A stretch of DNA of 64,000 bases from contig NZ_JAPNLK010000034.1 in the NCBI RefSeq assembly GCF_026627505.1, positions 1 to 64,000 on the forward strand. Reading direction: 5' to 3'. Numbering within the stretch: position 1 is the stretch's first letter; each line of letters begins with the position of its first letter. This document shows positions 55,897 to 64,000 of this stretch, piece after piece. The translations under genes were made by a program, and so were the position numbers. A model generated the notes under the pieces. The model searched no databases and had not been told where the DNA came from. It saw only the letters and a program-made list of their open reading frames with translations. The stretch comes from Streptomyces sp. H27-H5. GTDB lineage: Bacteria > Actinomycetota > Actinomycetes > Streptomycetales > Streptomycetaceae.

Positions 55897-56760
55897 CTAG
55901 CCCTTCACTCCGGTCAGGGTGACTCCCTCGACGAACGCCTTCTGGGCGAAGAAGAAGAGGACGATCACCGGGGCCATGACCAGTACGGTCGCGGCCATGG
56001 TCAGGTTCCAGTTGGTGTGGTGCGCGCCCTTGAAGGACTCCAGGCCGTAACTGAGCGTCCAGGCGGCCGGGTTGTCGGAGGCGTAGATCTGGGGGCCGAA
56101 GTAGTCGTTCCAGGCGGCGAAGAACTGGAACAGGGCGACGGCCGCGATGCCCGGCTTGGCCATCGGCAGGACCACGCGGAGCAGCGTCCGCACCTCGCCG
56201 CAGCCGTCGACGCGGGCCGCGTCCAGGTACTCGTCGGGGATGGTCAGCAGGAACTGGCGGAGCAGGAAGATCGAGAAGGCGTCGCCGAACGCCATCGGGA
56301 CGATCAGCGGCCACAGGGTCCCGGACAGGTCCAACTGCTTGGCCCAGAAGAGGTACATGGGGATGACCACCACCTGCGGCGGCAGCATCATCATGGCGAT
56401 CACCAGCAGCAGCGACAGCCGCCGGCCGCGGAAGCGGAACTTGGCGAGCGCGTAGGCGACGGGCACCGAGGACACCACGGTCAGCAGTGTGCCGAGTCCG
56501 GCGTACAGCAGCGTGTTGCGCCACCAGGTCAGGAAGCCGGGGGTGTTCCAGACCTGGACGTAGTTGTCCCACTCCCAGGTGCGCGGCCACAGGTCGCGGG
56601 TCAGCGCCTGCTGGTCGCTCATCAGCGAGGTGAGGAAGAGGAAGACGAAGGGGAGGACGAAGAACAGGGCGGCGGCCACCCCCAGGGAGTGCACCGCGAC
56701 CCAGTGCAGCAGCGGCTTGCGGCCCCGGGGGAGCGCGGTCGAGTCGGCCATGTCAGTCAC
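55897..56760 (-). CDS. Sugar ABC transporter permease (MalG type)
   Basis: A 287-residue inner-membrane permease with six predicted helices (for example LGVAAALFFVLPFVFLFLTSL and IVLFFFAQKAF at the ends). The EAA loop reads EYLDAARVDGCGEVRTLLRVVLP. With the upstream permease it forms the channel; no ATPase gene is present, so a shared MsiK-type ATPase elsewhere is likely, as is usual in Streptomyces. GTG 56760 overlaps the upstream gene by 8 bp; ATG 56751 would leave a 1-bp gap. Confidence 0.9.
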   Translation of the reverse strand: MTDMADSTALPRGRKPLLHWVAVHSLGVAAALFFVLPFVFLFLTSLMSDQQALTRDLWPRTWEWDNYVQVWNTPGFLTWWRNTLLYAGLGTLLTVVSSVPVAYALAKFRFRGRRLSLLLVIAMMMLPPQVVVIPMYLFWAKQLDLSGTLWPLIVPMAFGDAFSIFLLRQFLLTIPDEYLDAARVDGCGEVRTLLRVVLPMAKPGIAAVALFQFFAAWNDYFGPQIYASDNPAAWTLSYGLESFKGAHHTNWNLTMAATVLVMAPVIVLFFFAQKAFVEGVTLTGVKG

Positions 56761-57694
56761 CGGATCCGATCAGTCCGCCACGGCGGCGCATGAGGAGCGC
56801 GGTGAAGGCCATGGAGAGGGCGAAGAGGACCAGCGCCACCACGGACGCGCTCCCGTAGTCGAAGCGCTGGAAGCCGACGTTGTAGACGACCTGCGGCAGC
56901 GTCAGCGTGGACCGGTCGGGGTAGCCGGGCTCGAACTGCTGCCCCGAGCCGCCGATGACGCCCGCCGCGACCTTCCCCGCCACCAGCGGCTGGGTGTAGT
57001 ACTGCATCGCCTGGATGACCCCGGTGACCACCGCGAACAGGATGATCGGCGAGATGTTCGGCAGGGTGATGTGCCGGAACCGGGCCCAGGCACCGGCCCC
57101 GTCCAGCTCGGCGGCCTCGTACTGCTCCCTCGGTACGTCGAGCAGCGCGGCCATGAAGATCACCATCAGGTCGCCCACGCCCCACACTGCGAGCACGGTC
57201 AGCGCCGGCTTGGACCAGTCGGCGTCGGTGAACCAGCCGGGCGTGGGCAGCCCCACCGAGTCCAGCAGCACGTTGCCCGGCCCGGTCCCCGGGTTGAGCA
57301 GGAAGACGAAGGCCAGGGTGGCGGCCACCGGCGGGGCCAGGTAGGGCAGGTAGAACAGGGTCCGGAAGATCCCGGCGCCCGTCTTGATCCGCGTGATGAG
57401 CAGGCCGACGCCGAGGCCGAAGACGACCCGGCAGCTCACCATCACCACGACCAGCCAGAGCGTGTTGCGCATCGCGGGCCAGAACAGCGGATAGTCCGAG
57501 AACACGTACGCCCAGTTGTCCAGGCCGTTGAAGACGGGCGGACGGAAGCCGTCGTACCGGGTGAAGGAGAAGTACACGGTGGACAGCAGCGGGTAGGCGA
57601 AGAACACCGCGAACCCGATCAGCCAGGGCGACATGAAGGCCGCGGTGCGCAGCCGCGCCCTGCGGCGCTTCGCCCGCAAGGTGTGCGTGGTCAT
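56753..57694 (-). CDS. Sugar ABC transporter permease (MalF type)
   Basis: A 313-residue permease with six helices, beginning SPWLIGFAVFFAYPLLSTVYFSF. The EAA loop is EQYEAAELDGAGAWARFRHITLP. It partners the MalG-type permease, whose start overlaps its stop. ATG 57694 lies 5 bp after the binding-protein stop. The frame is open further upstream, but that is inside the binding-protein gene and not homologous. Confidence 0.9.
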   Translation of the reverse strand: MTTHTLRAKRRRARLRTAAFMSPWLIGFAVFFAYPLLSTVYFSFTRYDGFRPPVFNGLDNWAYVFSDYPLFWPAMRNTLWLVVVMVSCRVVFGLGVGLLITRIKTGAGIFRTLFYLPYLAPPVAATLAFVFLLNPGTGPGNVLLDSVGLPTPGWFTDADWSKPALTVLAVWGVGDLMVIFMAALLDVPREQYEAAELDGAGAWARFRHITLPNISPIILFAVVTGVIQAMQYYTQPLVAGKVAAGVIGGSGQQFEPGYPDRSTLTLPQVVYNVGFQRFDYGSASVVALVLFALSMAFTALLMRRRGGLIGSGD

Positions 57695-57699
57695 CGGGG

Positions 57700-59034
57700 C
57701 TACTTGGCCTTCGCGATGTCGGTGTCGATCTGCCGGTCGGCCGCGGCCAGACCGGCCGCGATGTCGGGCACGTCGCCCTTCTCGACCCGGTACGCGAAGT
57801 CCTGGAAGGTCAGTTGGTAGGTGCCGCCGTCGGCCTGGGCCGGTGTGGTGCCCGATGCGGGGTGCCGGGCGATGTCGATGAAGGTCCGGAACTCGGGGGT
57901 CACCCGGAGCCGCGGGGACTCCAGCGCGGCCAGCGTGGAGGGCACGTTGTGGATGGCGTTGGCGAAGTCCACCACCGCGTCGGTGTCGGTGGTCATGTAC
58001 TTCACCAGCTCCCAGGCCGCGTTCTGCTTCCTGCTCGCCGCGGAGATGCCCATGACCGTGCCGGAGAGGTAGCCCTTGCCGTACTCGGCGAGCCGGTCGT
58101 CCGGGACGGGCAGCGGCGCCGTCCCGATCTCGAACTCCACCCCGGCCTCCTTGGCCATCGCGGGGCGCCACTCGCCGTCGATCTGCATGGCGACCTGGCC
58201 CCGGTGGAAGGGGTGTTCGGCGCTCCACTCGTCACCGAAGGTGCTGCGGAAGCGCTCCAGCTTCTCGTAGCCGCCCAGCTTGGCGACGAGGTCCTTCTGC
58301 GCGGTCAGCATCTTCGCGAAGCCCGGGTCCTCGGCCAGGTTCGACTTGCCCCGCGCGTCGAAGTATTTCGGGCTCCACTGCGCGGCCAGCCGCATCGGGG
58401 TGGTCTCGTAGCCGTGGAAGGTCGGCATGACGCCGAGCCGGTCGTAGGTGTCCCCGCGGGCCACCGTCAGTTTCTGCGCGACCTCGACGAGCTCGCTCCA
58501 GGTCTTGGGGGGTGCGGTGATCCCGGCGGCGGCGAAGGCGGTCTTGTTGTAGACGAGGCCGTACGCGTCGTTCAGCAGCGGCAGCGTGCACTGGTTGTCG
58601 TTGAACCGGGTGTACTCCAGCAGGGTCTTGGGGAAGACCTTCGTCTTGTCGACGCCGGACTTGGCGAGGAAGGGGTTCAGGTCCGCGAAGGCGCCGGAGT
58701 TGCAGAACTTGCCGACGCTGTCGGTGGTGAAGGAGGAGACCACGTCGGGGGCCTTGTCACCGCCCGCGCGCAACGCCTGGTTGATCTTGTCGTCGGTCAT
58801 GTTGCCGGTGACCTGGACCTTGATGTTGGGGTGTGCCCGCCGGAAGCGGGCGATGTTGTCCTCGATGGCCTTCACCTCGCCGGGCGCGGACCAGCCGTGC
58901 CAGAAGTTGAGGGTGACCTCGGCCTTGGGGTCGTCCGCGGCGGCGGACCCGGCCTGGCCCGTACAGGCGCCGGCGAGGACGGATATGGCCGTGAGGAGCG
59001 CGGCTGTGAGGATCGGTCGTCCGGTTCTGGGCAT
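57700..59034 (-). CDS. Sugar ABC transporter substrate-binding lipoprotein
   Basis: A 444-residue exported binding protein. The lipobox LAGAC places lipid on Cys24. The body follows the carbohydrate SBP type 1 pattern: VTLNFWHGWSAPGEVKAIEDNIARFRRAHPNIKVQV, PDVVSSFT, YGLVYNKTAFAAAG, and FHRGQVAMQIDGEW. It catches a sugar outside the cell for the two permeases downstream. Ligand is not evident; a beta-glucoside or GlcNAc-type sugar is suggested by the GH4 and BadF genes. It is separated by 69 bp from the regulator. Confidence 0.9.
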   Translation of the reverse strand: MPRTGRPILTAALLTAISVLAGACTGQAGSAAADDPKAEVTLNFWHGWSAPGEVKAIEDNIARFRRAHPNIKVQVTGNMTDDKINQALRAGGDKAPDVVSSFTTDSVGKFCNSGAFADLNPFLAKSGVDKTKVFPKTLLEYTRFNDNQCTLPLLNDAYGLVYNKTAFAAAGITAPPKTWSELVEVAQKLTVARGDTYDRLGVMPTFHGYETTPMRLAAQWSPKYFDARGKSNLAEDPGFAKMLTAQKDLVAKLGGYEKLERFRSTFGDEWSAEHPFHRGQVAMQIDGEWRPAMAKEAGVEFEIGTAPLPVPDDRLAEYGKGYLSGTVMGISAASRKQNAAWELVKYMTTDTDAVVDFANAIHNVPSTLAALESPRLRVTPEFRTFIDIARHPASGTTPAQADGGTYQLTFQDFAYRVEKGDVPDIAAGLAAADRQIDTDIAKAK

Positions 59035-59103
59035 GGCGGGGCTCGCTCTCTGCGTGAGGAACTTCCGTGAGGGGTGCCGCGGTGGATCGGGAGGAGGGAG
59101 GTG

Positions 59104-60321
59104 TCAGCGCGGGGGCTGGTGCAGGGGCCGGCGGGAGGTGTCGAAGACCTCGTCGCGGGTCGTGGCCAGGGCGCTCTCCAACGCGCCCCGCAGGACGGGC
59201 CGCTCGCGCACCTCGCCGGCGACCAGGCGGGGGCGGGAGGGGGCCAGTTCGGCGAGTTCGGTCTCCAGCAGGGCGTGCAGCGGTGCGCCGCCCGCACCGA
59301 TCAGGGCCCCCGACAGGACCACGATCTCCGGGTCGAGCACGGAGACCAGCGAGGCCAGACCCGTCGCGAGGACGGTGGCGTACGAGCGGAGGAAGCCCAG
59401 GTGCGCGCCCTCGGGCTCGGCGGCGGCCCGCTCCAGCAGCGTGACGCCGACGGCGACCTCCGGGCCGGTCGGGACGTCGATGCCCAGCTCGGCGGCGAGC
59501 CGGGGCAGCACCTGTACGCCCGCCAGTTCCTGGTAGCCGCCGGTGTTGGCGCGGGCAACCTGCCGGACCAGGGGGTGTCCGGGCACGGGGAGGAAGCCGA
59601 CCTCGCCCGCGCCGCCCGTCCAGCCGCGGTGCAGCCGGCCGCCGAGCACCAGGGCGGCGCCCAGACCCTCCTCGTTCCACAGCAGGACGAAGTCCTCGTG
59701 GCCGCGGGCGGCGCCGAGCCGCTGTTCGGCGACGGCGGCCAGGTTCACGTCGTTCTCGTACTCGACGGGCATGGGCAGCGCCGCCGCCAGCTCGTCGAGG
59801 AGGGTGGGGGAGTGCCAGCCGGGGAGGTGGCTGGCGTACCGCAGCCGGCCGGTCTGCGGGTCGAACGCGCCCGGGGTGGCGATGACGAGGCGGTGCAGGT
59901 CGGAGCGCTGGAGCCCGGCGGCCTTGACGGCCTCGCCGAGCGCCTCGGTGACCTGGTCGACGGCGCCCGTGCCCTCGGCGTAGGGGAGTTCGAAGCTGCC
60001 GACCACCGTGCCGGCCAGATCGGCCACGGCCGCGACGACCCGCTCGGGGGTGACGTCCAGTCCGCCGACGTGCGCGGCCCGGGCGTTGAGCGTGTACAAC
60101 TGGGCGCTCGGACCGGGGCGGCCGCCGTCGGTGCCGGTGGCCACGACCAGTCCGGTCTCCTCCAGCCGGGCCAGCAGTTGGGAGGCGGTCGGCTTGGACA
60201 GTCCGGTCAGCCGGCCGATCCGGGTCCGCGACAGGGGGCCGTGCGTCAGCAGCAGCTCCAGGGCGGCACGGTCGTTCATGGCGCGCAACAGGCTGGGCGT
60301 TCCGGGGGTGGCGGCGGGCAT
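59104..60321 (-). CDS. ROK-family transcriptional regulator
   Basis: A 405-residue repressor-type protein. The N-terminal winged helix reads LSRTRIGRLTGLSKPTASQLLARLEETGLV; the ROK sugar-kinase fold follows (HVGGLDVTPERVVAAVADLAG, VEYENDVNLAAVAE, GEVGFLPV). The usual zinc cluster with three Cys is absent after GFLPVPGH. It should bind the palindromic operator just upstream of its own gene and govern the importer operon. ATG 60321 has GGGAG nine bases upstream; GTG 60339 is in frame but less likely. Confidence 0.9.
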   Translation of the reverse strand: MPAATPGTPSLLRAMNDRAALELLLTHGPLSRTRIGRLTGLSKPTASQLLARLEETGLVVATGTDGGRPGPSAQLYTLNARAAHVGGLDVTPERVVAAVADLAGTVVGSFELPYAEGTGAVDQVTEALGEAVKAAGLQRSDLHRLVIATPGAFDPQTGRLRYASHLPGWHSPTLLDELAAALPMPVEYENDVNLAAVAEQRLGAARGHEDFVLLWNEEGLGAALVLGGRLHRGWTGGAGEVGFLPVPGHPLVRQVARANTGGYQELAGVQVLPRLAAELGIDVPTGPEVAVGVTLLERAAAEPEGAHLGFLRSYATVLATGLASLVSVLDPEIVVLSGALIGAGGAPLHALLETELAELAPSRPRLVAGEVRERPVLRGALESALATTRDEVFDTSRRPLHQPPR

Positions 60322-60351
60322 GGAGCGTTTCTCCCTCACCGAGATGAACTG

Positions 60352-60368
60352 TTAGGTAAGTTTCCTAT
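60352..60368 (-). promoter_or_regulatory. ROK-type operator upstream of the regulator gene
   Basis: TTAGGTAAGTTTCCTAT is an imperfect palindrome of AGGAAA/TTTCCT half-sites, the pattern seen for ROK repressors in Streptomyces as I recall it. It ends 31 bases before the regulator start, in an AT-rich patch, so autoregulation is likely. Confidence 0.7.
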
Positions 60369-60391
60369 CACCGTTCGAGCCCTGTCAATGG

Positions 60392-60425
60392 CGCTGCCCC
60401 GCAGGATGTGACCTGCGGGGCAGCG
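60392..60425 (-). terminator. Terminator of the mscS gene
   Basis: A perfect 14-bp stem CGCTGCCCCGCAGG with a 6-base loop begins 19 bases after the mscS stop on the minus strand. It insulates the ROK promoter region from mscS transcription. Confidence 0.88.
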
Positions 60426-60444
60426 GAAGCGGTGGGTGCGCCGG

Positions 60445-61512
60445 CTACTTGGTGATCCGGGGGTTGCCGGGCGCGCTCGGTCCGGGGATCGGCGTGGTGG
60501 CCAGAGCCTGCGGGGACGTCGGGTTCGACATTGCCGACGGCGCCGCCACGGAGGCCGACGGGTCGGCGGCCTCCTCGGCCTCCTCCGTGTCCGGCAGCCC
60601 GCCGATGATCCGGATGCCCGCCGCGTCGAAGGCCTCCTTGATCCGCCAGCGCAGCTCGCGCTCCACGGCGAACTGCTGCCCCGGCATCGTCTTCGCCGAC
60701 ACCTTCACCGTCATCGAGGCCAGCAGCACCTCGTCCAGACCCAGTACCTCCACCGGACCCCACAGGCGCTCGTCCCACGGGGACTCCTTCGCCATGGCGT
60801 CCGCGACCTCCTGGACCACCTCGCGCAGGCGGGAGAGCCGCTCGGTCGGCTTGACCTGCACGTCGACGCCCGCCGTGGCCCAGCCCTGGCTGAGGTTGCC
60901 GATCCGCTTGATCTCGCCGTTGCGCACGTACCAGATCTCGCCGTTGTCTCCGCGCAGCTTCGTCACGCGCAGCCCGACCTCGATGACCTCACCGGAGGCC
61001 ACCCCCGCGTCGATCTTGTCGCCGACGCCGTACTGGTCCTCGAGGATCATGAACACGCCGGACAGGAAGTCCGTCACCAGGTTCCGCGCGCCGAAACCGA
61101 TCGCCACACCGGCCACACCGGCACTCGCCAGCAGCGGCGCGAGATCGATCTTCAGCTCGGCGAGCACCATCAGCACCGCCGTGCCGAGGATCAGGAACGA
61201 GGCCACCGACCGCAGCACCGAACCGATCGCCTCCGACCGCTGACGCCGGCGCTCCGCGTTGACCAGCAACCCGCCCAGCGTCGTCCCCTCGACGGCCGCC
61301 GCACCCCGGTTCATCCGGGAGATGAGCTTGGTCAGCGACTTGCGGATCACCGAGCGGAGCGCGAACGCGATCACCAGGATGAAGACGATCCGCAGCCCCA
61401 TGGCCAGCCAATCGGCCCAGTTCTGCTCGATGAAGTCCGCGGCGTTCGTGACGCTCTCCGCGGCGTCGTCGGTGGTCGCTGCCAGCGGTAGCAGGGTGGC
61501 GGGCGAGGGCAC
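60445..61512 (-). CDS. Small-conductance mechanosensitive channel (MscS family)
   Basis: A 355-residue membrane channel that opens on membrane stretch and releases solutes in osmotic downshock. Three N-terminal helices are visible (GLRIVFILVIAFALRSVI; SFLILGTAVLMVLAEL; and the pore helix LLASAGVAGVAIGFGARNLVTDFLSGVFMIL). The beta domain starts YGVGDKIDAGVASGEVIEVGLRVTKLRGDNGEIWYVRNGEI. An Ala/Pro-rich tail ends the chain. GTG 61512 follows GGAGG at seven bases; the frame runs to 61575 but lacks a ribosome site. Confidence 0.92.
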   Translation of the reverse strand: MPSPATLLPLAATTDDAAESVTNAADFIEQNWADWLAMGLRIVFILVIAFALRSVIRKSLTKLISRMNRGAAAVEGTTLGGLLVNAERRRQRSEAIGSVLRSVASFLILGTAVLMVLAELKIDLAPLLASAGVAGVAIGFGARNLVTDFLSGVFMILEDQYGVGDKIDAGVASGEVIEVGLRVTKLRGDNGEIWYVRNGEIKRIGNLSQGWATAGVDVQVKPTERLSRLREVVQEVADAMAKESPWDERLWGPVEVLGLDEVLLASMTVKVSAKTMPGQQFAVERELRWRIKEAFDAAGIRIIGGLPDTEEAEEAADPSASVAAPSAMSNPTSPQALATTPIPGPSAPGNPRITK

Positions 61513-61772
61513 GGCGGGAACCTCCAGGCATAGCGGTCTGTCCGCGAGAGGTTTGTGCGGGCAGACCAACCACACTAACGGGGCACTCGCCCGACCTTGT
61601 TGTCGTCCGCGGGGGAGAGACCAGACTCACCCGGGGAGAAGGCGGGTGTGGTTGAAAACACCCCGGACCCGTTACGAGCGCGTGGTGGCGCTTCGACCTG
61701 CCATAAGGGGAGACTGGAGAGCAGATCGTCCCGGCGCGAGCCACGCGCCGCCGGCGTACAAGGAGGCAGTCC

Positions 61773-62327
61773 GTGCCGCACGTCCTGGTCCTCAACGCGT
61801 CGTACGAGCCGCTCGGCGTCGTACCGCTCCGCCGCGCGCTCGTCCTCGTCCTGGAGAACAAAGCAGTCTCCCTGGAGGAATCCGGCGCCTTTCTGCACAG
61901 CGCGACGAGAGCCGTCCCCGCTCCCAGCGTGGTCCGGCTCAAGCGCTTCGTGCGGGTCCCCTACCGGGGGCCCGTTCCGCTCACCCGTCGCGCGCTCTTC
62001 GCCCGCGACGGCGGTCGCTGCATGTACTGCGGGGCCGTCGCCACCAGCGTCGACCACGTCATCCCGCGCAGTCGGGGTGGGCAGCACGCGTGGGACAACG
62101 TCGTCGCCGCGTGCCGACGCTGCAACCACGTGAAGGCGGACCGTCACCTGCTGGAGCTCGGCTGGAGGCTGCGCCACCAGCCCGCACCGCCGTCGGGCCT
62201 CGCCTGGCGGATCATCGGCACCGGGCACCGGGACCCGCGGTGGATGCCGTACCTCCAGCCGTACGGGGCCGATGACGCGCTCGATCGGATCGGCGTCGGG
62301 GTGACGGCGACGGCCGCCGCGTCCTAG
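61773..62327 (+). CDS. HNH endonuclease family protein
   Basis: A 184-residue soluble protein with an HNH nuclease core: ALFARDGGRCMYCG, SVDHVIPRSRGGQHAWDNVVAACRRCNHVK. Two CxxC pairs form the structural zinc site and the DH of DHVIPRS is catalytic. The N-terminal VLVLNASYEPLGVVPLRRALVLVLENKA is characteristic of a common actinobacterial HNH subgroup. GTG 61773 has AAGGAGG upstream. It is divergent from mscS across 260 bp, in which a promoter is likely but not firmly seen. Biological role is not known. Confidence 0.9.
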   Translation: MPHVLVLNASYEPLGVVPLRRALVLVLENKAVSLEESGAFLHSATRAVPAPSVVRLKRFVRVPYRGPVPLTRRALFARDGGRCMYCGAVATSVDHVIPRSRGGQHAWDNVVAACRRCNHVKADRHLLELGWRLRHQPAPPSGLAWRIIGTGHRDPRWMPYLQPYGADDALDRIGVGVTATAAAS

Positions 62328-62362
62328 CCTCCGGCCCGGGCGGGGCGGGGTCCGGCACTTTC

Positions 62363-62470
62363 AGCCTCGTCGGCGTTTGAGGCGCGGGGTCTGGGGCGGA
62401 GCCCCAGGTAACCCGGCTCCGCCGGGCACCGGGCTCCGCCCGGAACCGCGCCTCAAATGCCGACGAGGCT
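62363..62470. repeat. Streptomyces-type palindromic intergenic repeat, likely bidirectional terminator
   Basis: Two 25-base arms (62363-62387 and 62446-62470) are inverted copies with one mismatch, containing the CTCGTCGGC and TTTGAGGCGCGG cores that I recall as recurrent in Streptomyces intergenic DNA. The 58-bp centre holds smaller GGGGC/GCCCC and CGGGCTCCGCCCG hairpins. It lies between convergent stop codons of the HNH gene and the glycosidase. Confidence 0.85.
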
Positions 62471-62497
62471 TGATTCGCGCGGCCGGGGTCCGGCCCG

Positions 62498-64000
62498 TCA
62501 GGGGGTTACCGCCTGGGCCGTGGCCGACCAGAGGCTGCAGCCGAAGCGCGTCGCGCGCCTGTCGCACGTGACGCGGACGAACCGGGCCCCCGGCGCGTCC
62601 AGGTGGACGGTGTCCGTGCCGCCCCGGGAGGCGACCGTCGCCGCCGCGTGCCAGGTGACCCCGTCCGCGGAGGTCTGGACCCGGAAGGCGGACGGGTACG
62701 CGTCCTGCCAGCGCAGTGTCAACAGGCCGATCCGGGCGGGGGCCGCCAGTTCGGCCTGCCACCACGCCCCGTCCACCGGCGGGGACGACCACCGGGTGGT
62801 GTCGGCGCCGTCCAGCACCGCCGAGGCGGGGAAGGCCGGGGTCTCGTCGCCGGACGAGGAGGCCTTCGCGCCTCGCAGCAGGTCCGGGCCGCCCGTGCGG
62901 GGCACCGCACGGACCGTCAGGGTGCGCGACTGACCGGCGAACGTCACCGGGACGGTGTAGATCCCCGCCGGCGTGCCGGCCGCGACGGTGACCTCCAGCG
63001 GAACGCTGACCAGGGTGCCCCGGGGCGCCTTCACCTCGCCCGGGACGCGGACCGCGATCCCCCGCGGCGGGGCCGCCGACAGCGGGCCGCGGACCTCGCC
63101 GGGCCGCAGGGCGGACAGGTCCGCGGACACCCGCAGCGGGGCGCCGCCTATCTCCACGTCCGCCCGCCCGCCACCGGCCAGCTCGAAGCGGGCCGCGGGC
63201 CCGTCCCCGAGCCAGGGCACCACGTGGTGCACGGCGGGGGAGGCCCCGGGCCAGACCAGCCGTACGGCGTCGGCCCGCAGACCGCGCAGGTCGGCCTGGG
63301 TCCACCCCGAGGCGCCCGCGTCGGCGACCTTGCGCCAGCCCTCGCCCGGTACGTGGGCCTCCACCGTCGCGAGCGTCCCGGGCGCGAGCGGGTCCGTCAT
63401 GACGGTGACCGCCGACACGGGGCGTACGCCGTCCAGCCGGACGGTCCACGCGTCGGCGCCCCGCGACACCGTTCCGACGGTCCGCGACGCGCCCGTCCAA
63501 CTGTCCGACTCGGCGGTCGCCTTCGTGAGGAAGGCATCCAGTACGGCCGTGTCCACCCGGGCGTCGCCGGCCTCCGCGAGCCCGGCGCGGGCCTGCGCGA
63601 GGGCGCGCGAGGCCTTCCAGGCCGCCGTCCCGTCCCCCCGGGCCTGGGCCCGGAGCATGTCCACGGCCAGTTCGCCGGCGGTGCCGTAGTCCGACAGACG
63701 GTCCAGCCACGGCCCGGCCTCGCCGGTGAGGCCGGGCAGCCGGGAGGGGGCCTCCCGCAGCACGGTGAAGGCCGCGCGCAGCCGCTCGCCGGCCGCCCGG
63801 TCGCCCGCGGCGCGGGCCCGCCAGAACTCCTCGACGAGCGGCCTCAGGTACGCGGACTCCTCCTGCTTGAGCCCCGACGAGGCGGTGTTCCCGGCGAGGG
63901 CGGCCAGCGCCTTGCGGGCCCGGGGGTCCGGGCCCGCGAGATCGCGTACCGCCGCCGCCCACGATTCGCCCGCCCGGTAGCCGCGCGGGTTCCACGCGTA
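62498..64000 (-). CDS. Probable GH84 glycosidase with C-terminal F5/8-type domain, 5' end outside the window
   Basis: The last 500 codons of a larger gene; the start lies beyond 64000. At the window edge the frame reads YAWNPRGYRAGESWAAAVRDLAG, a pattern typical of the end of GH84 beta-N-acetylglucosaminidase catalytic domains. Next come a helical region, a beta module (about 63000-63500), and a C-terminal F5/8 type C/CBM32-like domain: AFPASAVLDGADTTRWSSPPVDGAWWQAELAAPARIGLLTLRW and ARFVRVTCDRR. It is probably secreted and acts on GlcNAc-containing glycans. The catalytic residues lie outside the window. Confidence 0.72.
   Translation of the reverse strand, partial: YAWNPRGYRAGESWAAAVRDLAGPDPRARKALAALAGNTASSGLKQEESAYLRPLVEEFWRARAAGDRAAGERLRAAFTVLREAPSRLPGLTGEAGPWLDRLSDYGTAGELAVDMLRAQARGDGTAAWKASRALAQARAGLAEAGDARVDTAVLDAFLTKATAESDSWTGASRTVGTVSRGADAWTVRLDGVRPVSAVTVMTDPLAPGTLATVEAHVPGEGWRKVADAGASGWTQADLRGLRADAVRLVWPGASPAVHHVVPWLGDGPAARFELAGGGRADVEIGGAPLRVSADLSALRPGEVRGPLSAAPPRGIAVRVPGEVKAPRGTLVSVPLEVTVAAGTPAGIYTVPVTFAGQSRTLTVRAVPRTGGPDLLRGAKASSSGDETPAFPASAVLDGADTTRWSSPPVDGAWWQAELAAPARIGLLTLRWQDAYPSAFRVQTSADGVTWHAAATVASRGGTDTVHLDAPGARFVRVTCDRRATRFGCSLWSATAQAVTP

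Noticed and set aside
61773..62327. HNH protein as part of a restriction or defence system
   Set aside because: It belongs to a common stand-alone actinobacterial subgroup and has no methyltransferase or other defence gene beside it.

Overview
The window looks like the core chromosome of a Streptomyces or a very close actinomycete. Evidence: very high G+C, GTG and TTG starts, 4-bp ATGA/GTGA gene overlaps, a PknG operon, anti-sigma partner-switching genes, and a palindromic intergenic repeat of a type I remember from Streptomyces genomes. No database was searched. Family names come from motifs read in the translations.

Layout. (1) 1-5434: the tail of an unknown gene, then a myo-inositol catabolic run iolC-iolB-iolD-mmsA closed by a strong hairpin. 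(2) 5533-11143, minus strand: an alpha/beta hydrolase with a repeat-expanded N-terminus, a DUF916-like membrane protein paired with a WxL-like secreted protein, and a subtilisin-like protease. (3) 11214-19002: a GNAT acetyltransferase, a phosphopantetheinyl transferase, a hydrolase remnant, and a partner-switching block: STAS, GAF-SpoIIE phosphatase, a 1389-residue hybrid kinase/receiver/SpoIIE/RsbW protein, and a second STAS. (4) 19092-30176: a secreted protein, a DUF1992 protein behind a long inverted repeat, a five-gene translationally coupled cassette (Z1 helicase, PD-(D/E)XK protein, GHKL/MutL-like ATPase, unknown protein, DUF6339-like protein) that resembles the Mza anti-phage system, and an exonuclease-BRCT-BRCT-TerD fusion. 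(5) 30458-42585: tRNA-Arg(UCU), two membrane-type GTPases, a short SSB, a thioester-domain (TQXA) surface protein that lacks its cysteine, a PAP2-diacylglycerol kinase fusion, EttA, a thioesterase, a truncated haemoglobin and a PCMT-like methyltransferase. (6) 42582-53384, minus strand: GlnX-GlnH-unknown-PknG-PP2C-VWA-FHA, a complete-looking amino-acid sensing and phosphorylation operon. (7) 53625-60368, minus strand: a ROK regulator with its operator, a sugar ABC importer, a GH4 glycosidase and a BadF-type sugar kinase. (8) 60392-64000: MscS, an HNH endonuclease, the palindromic repeat, and the 3' part of a probable GH84 glycosidase.

The two systems most worth follow-up are the Mza-like cassette, which has a DUF6339-like protein where I would expect AIPR, and the extended PknG operon, which carries its own phosphatase, VWA and FHA proteins. 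No insertion sequence, prophage or CRISPR array was seen.
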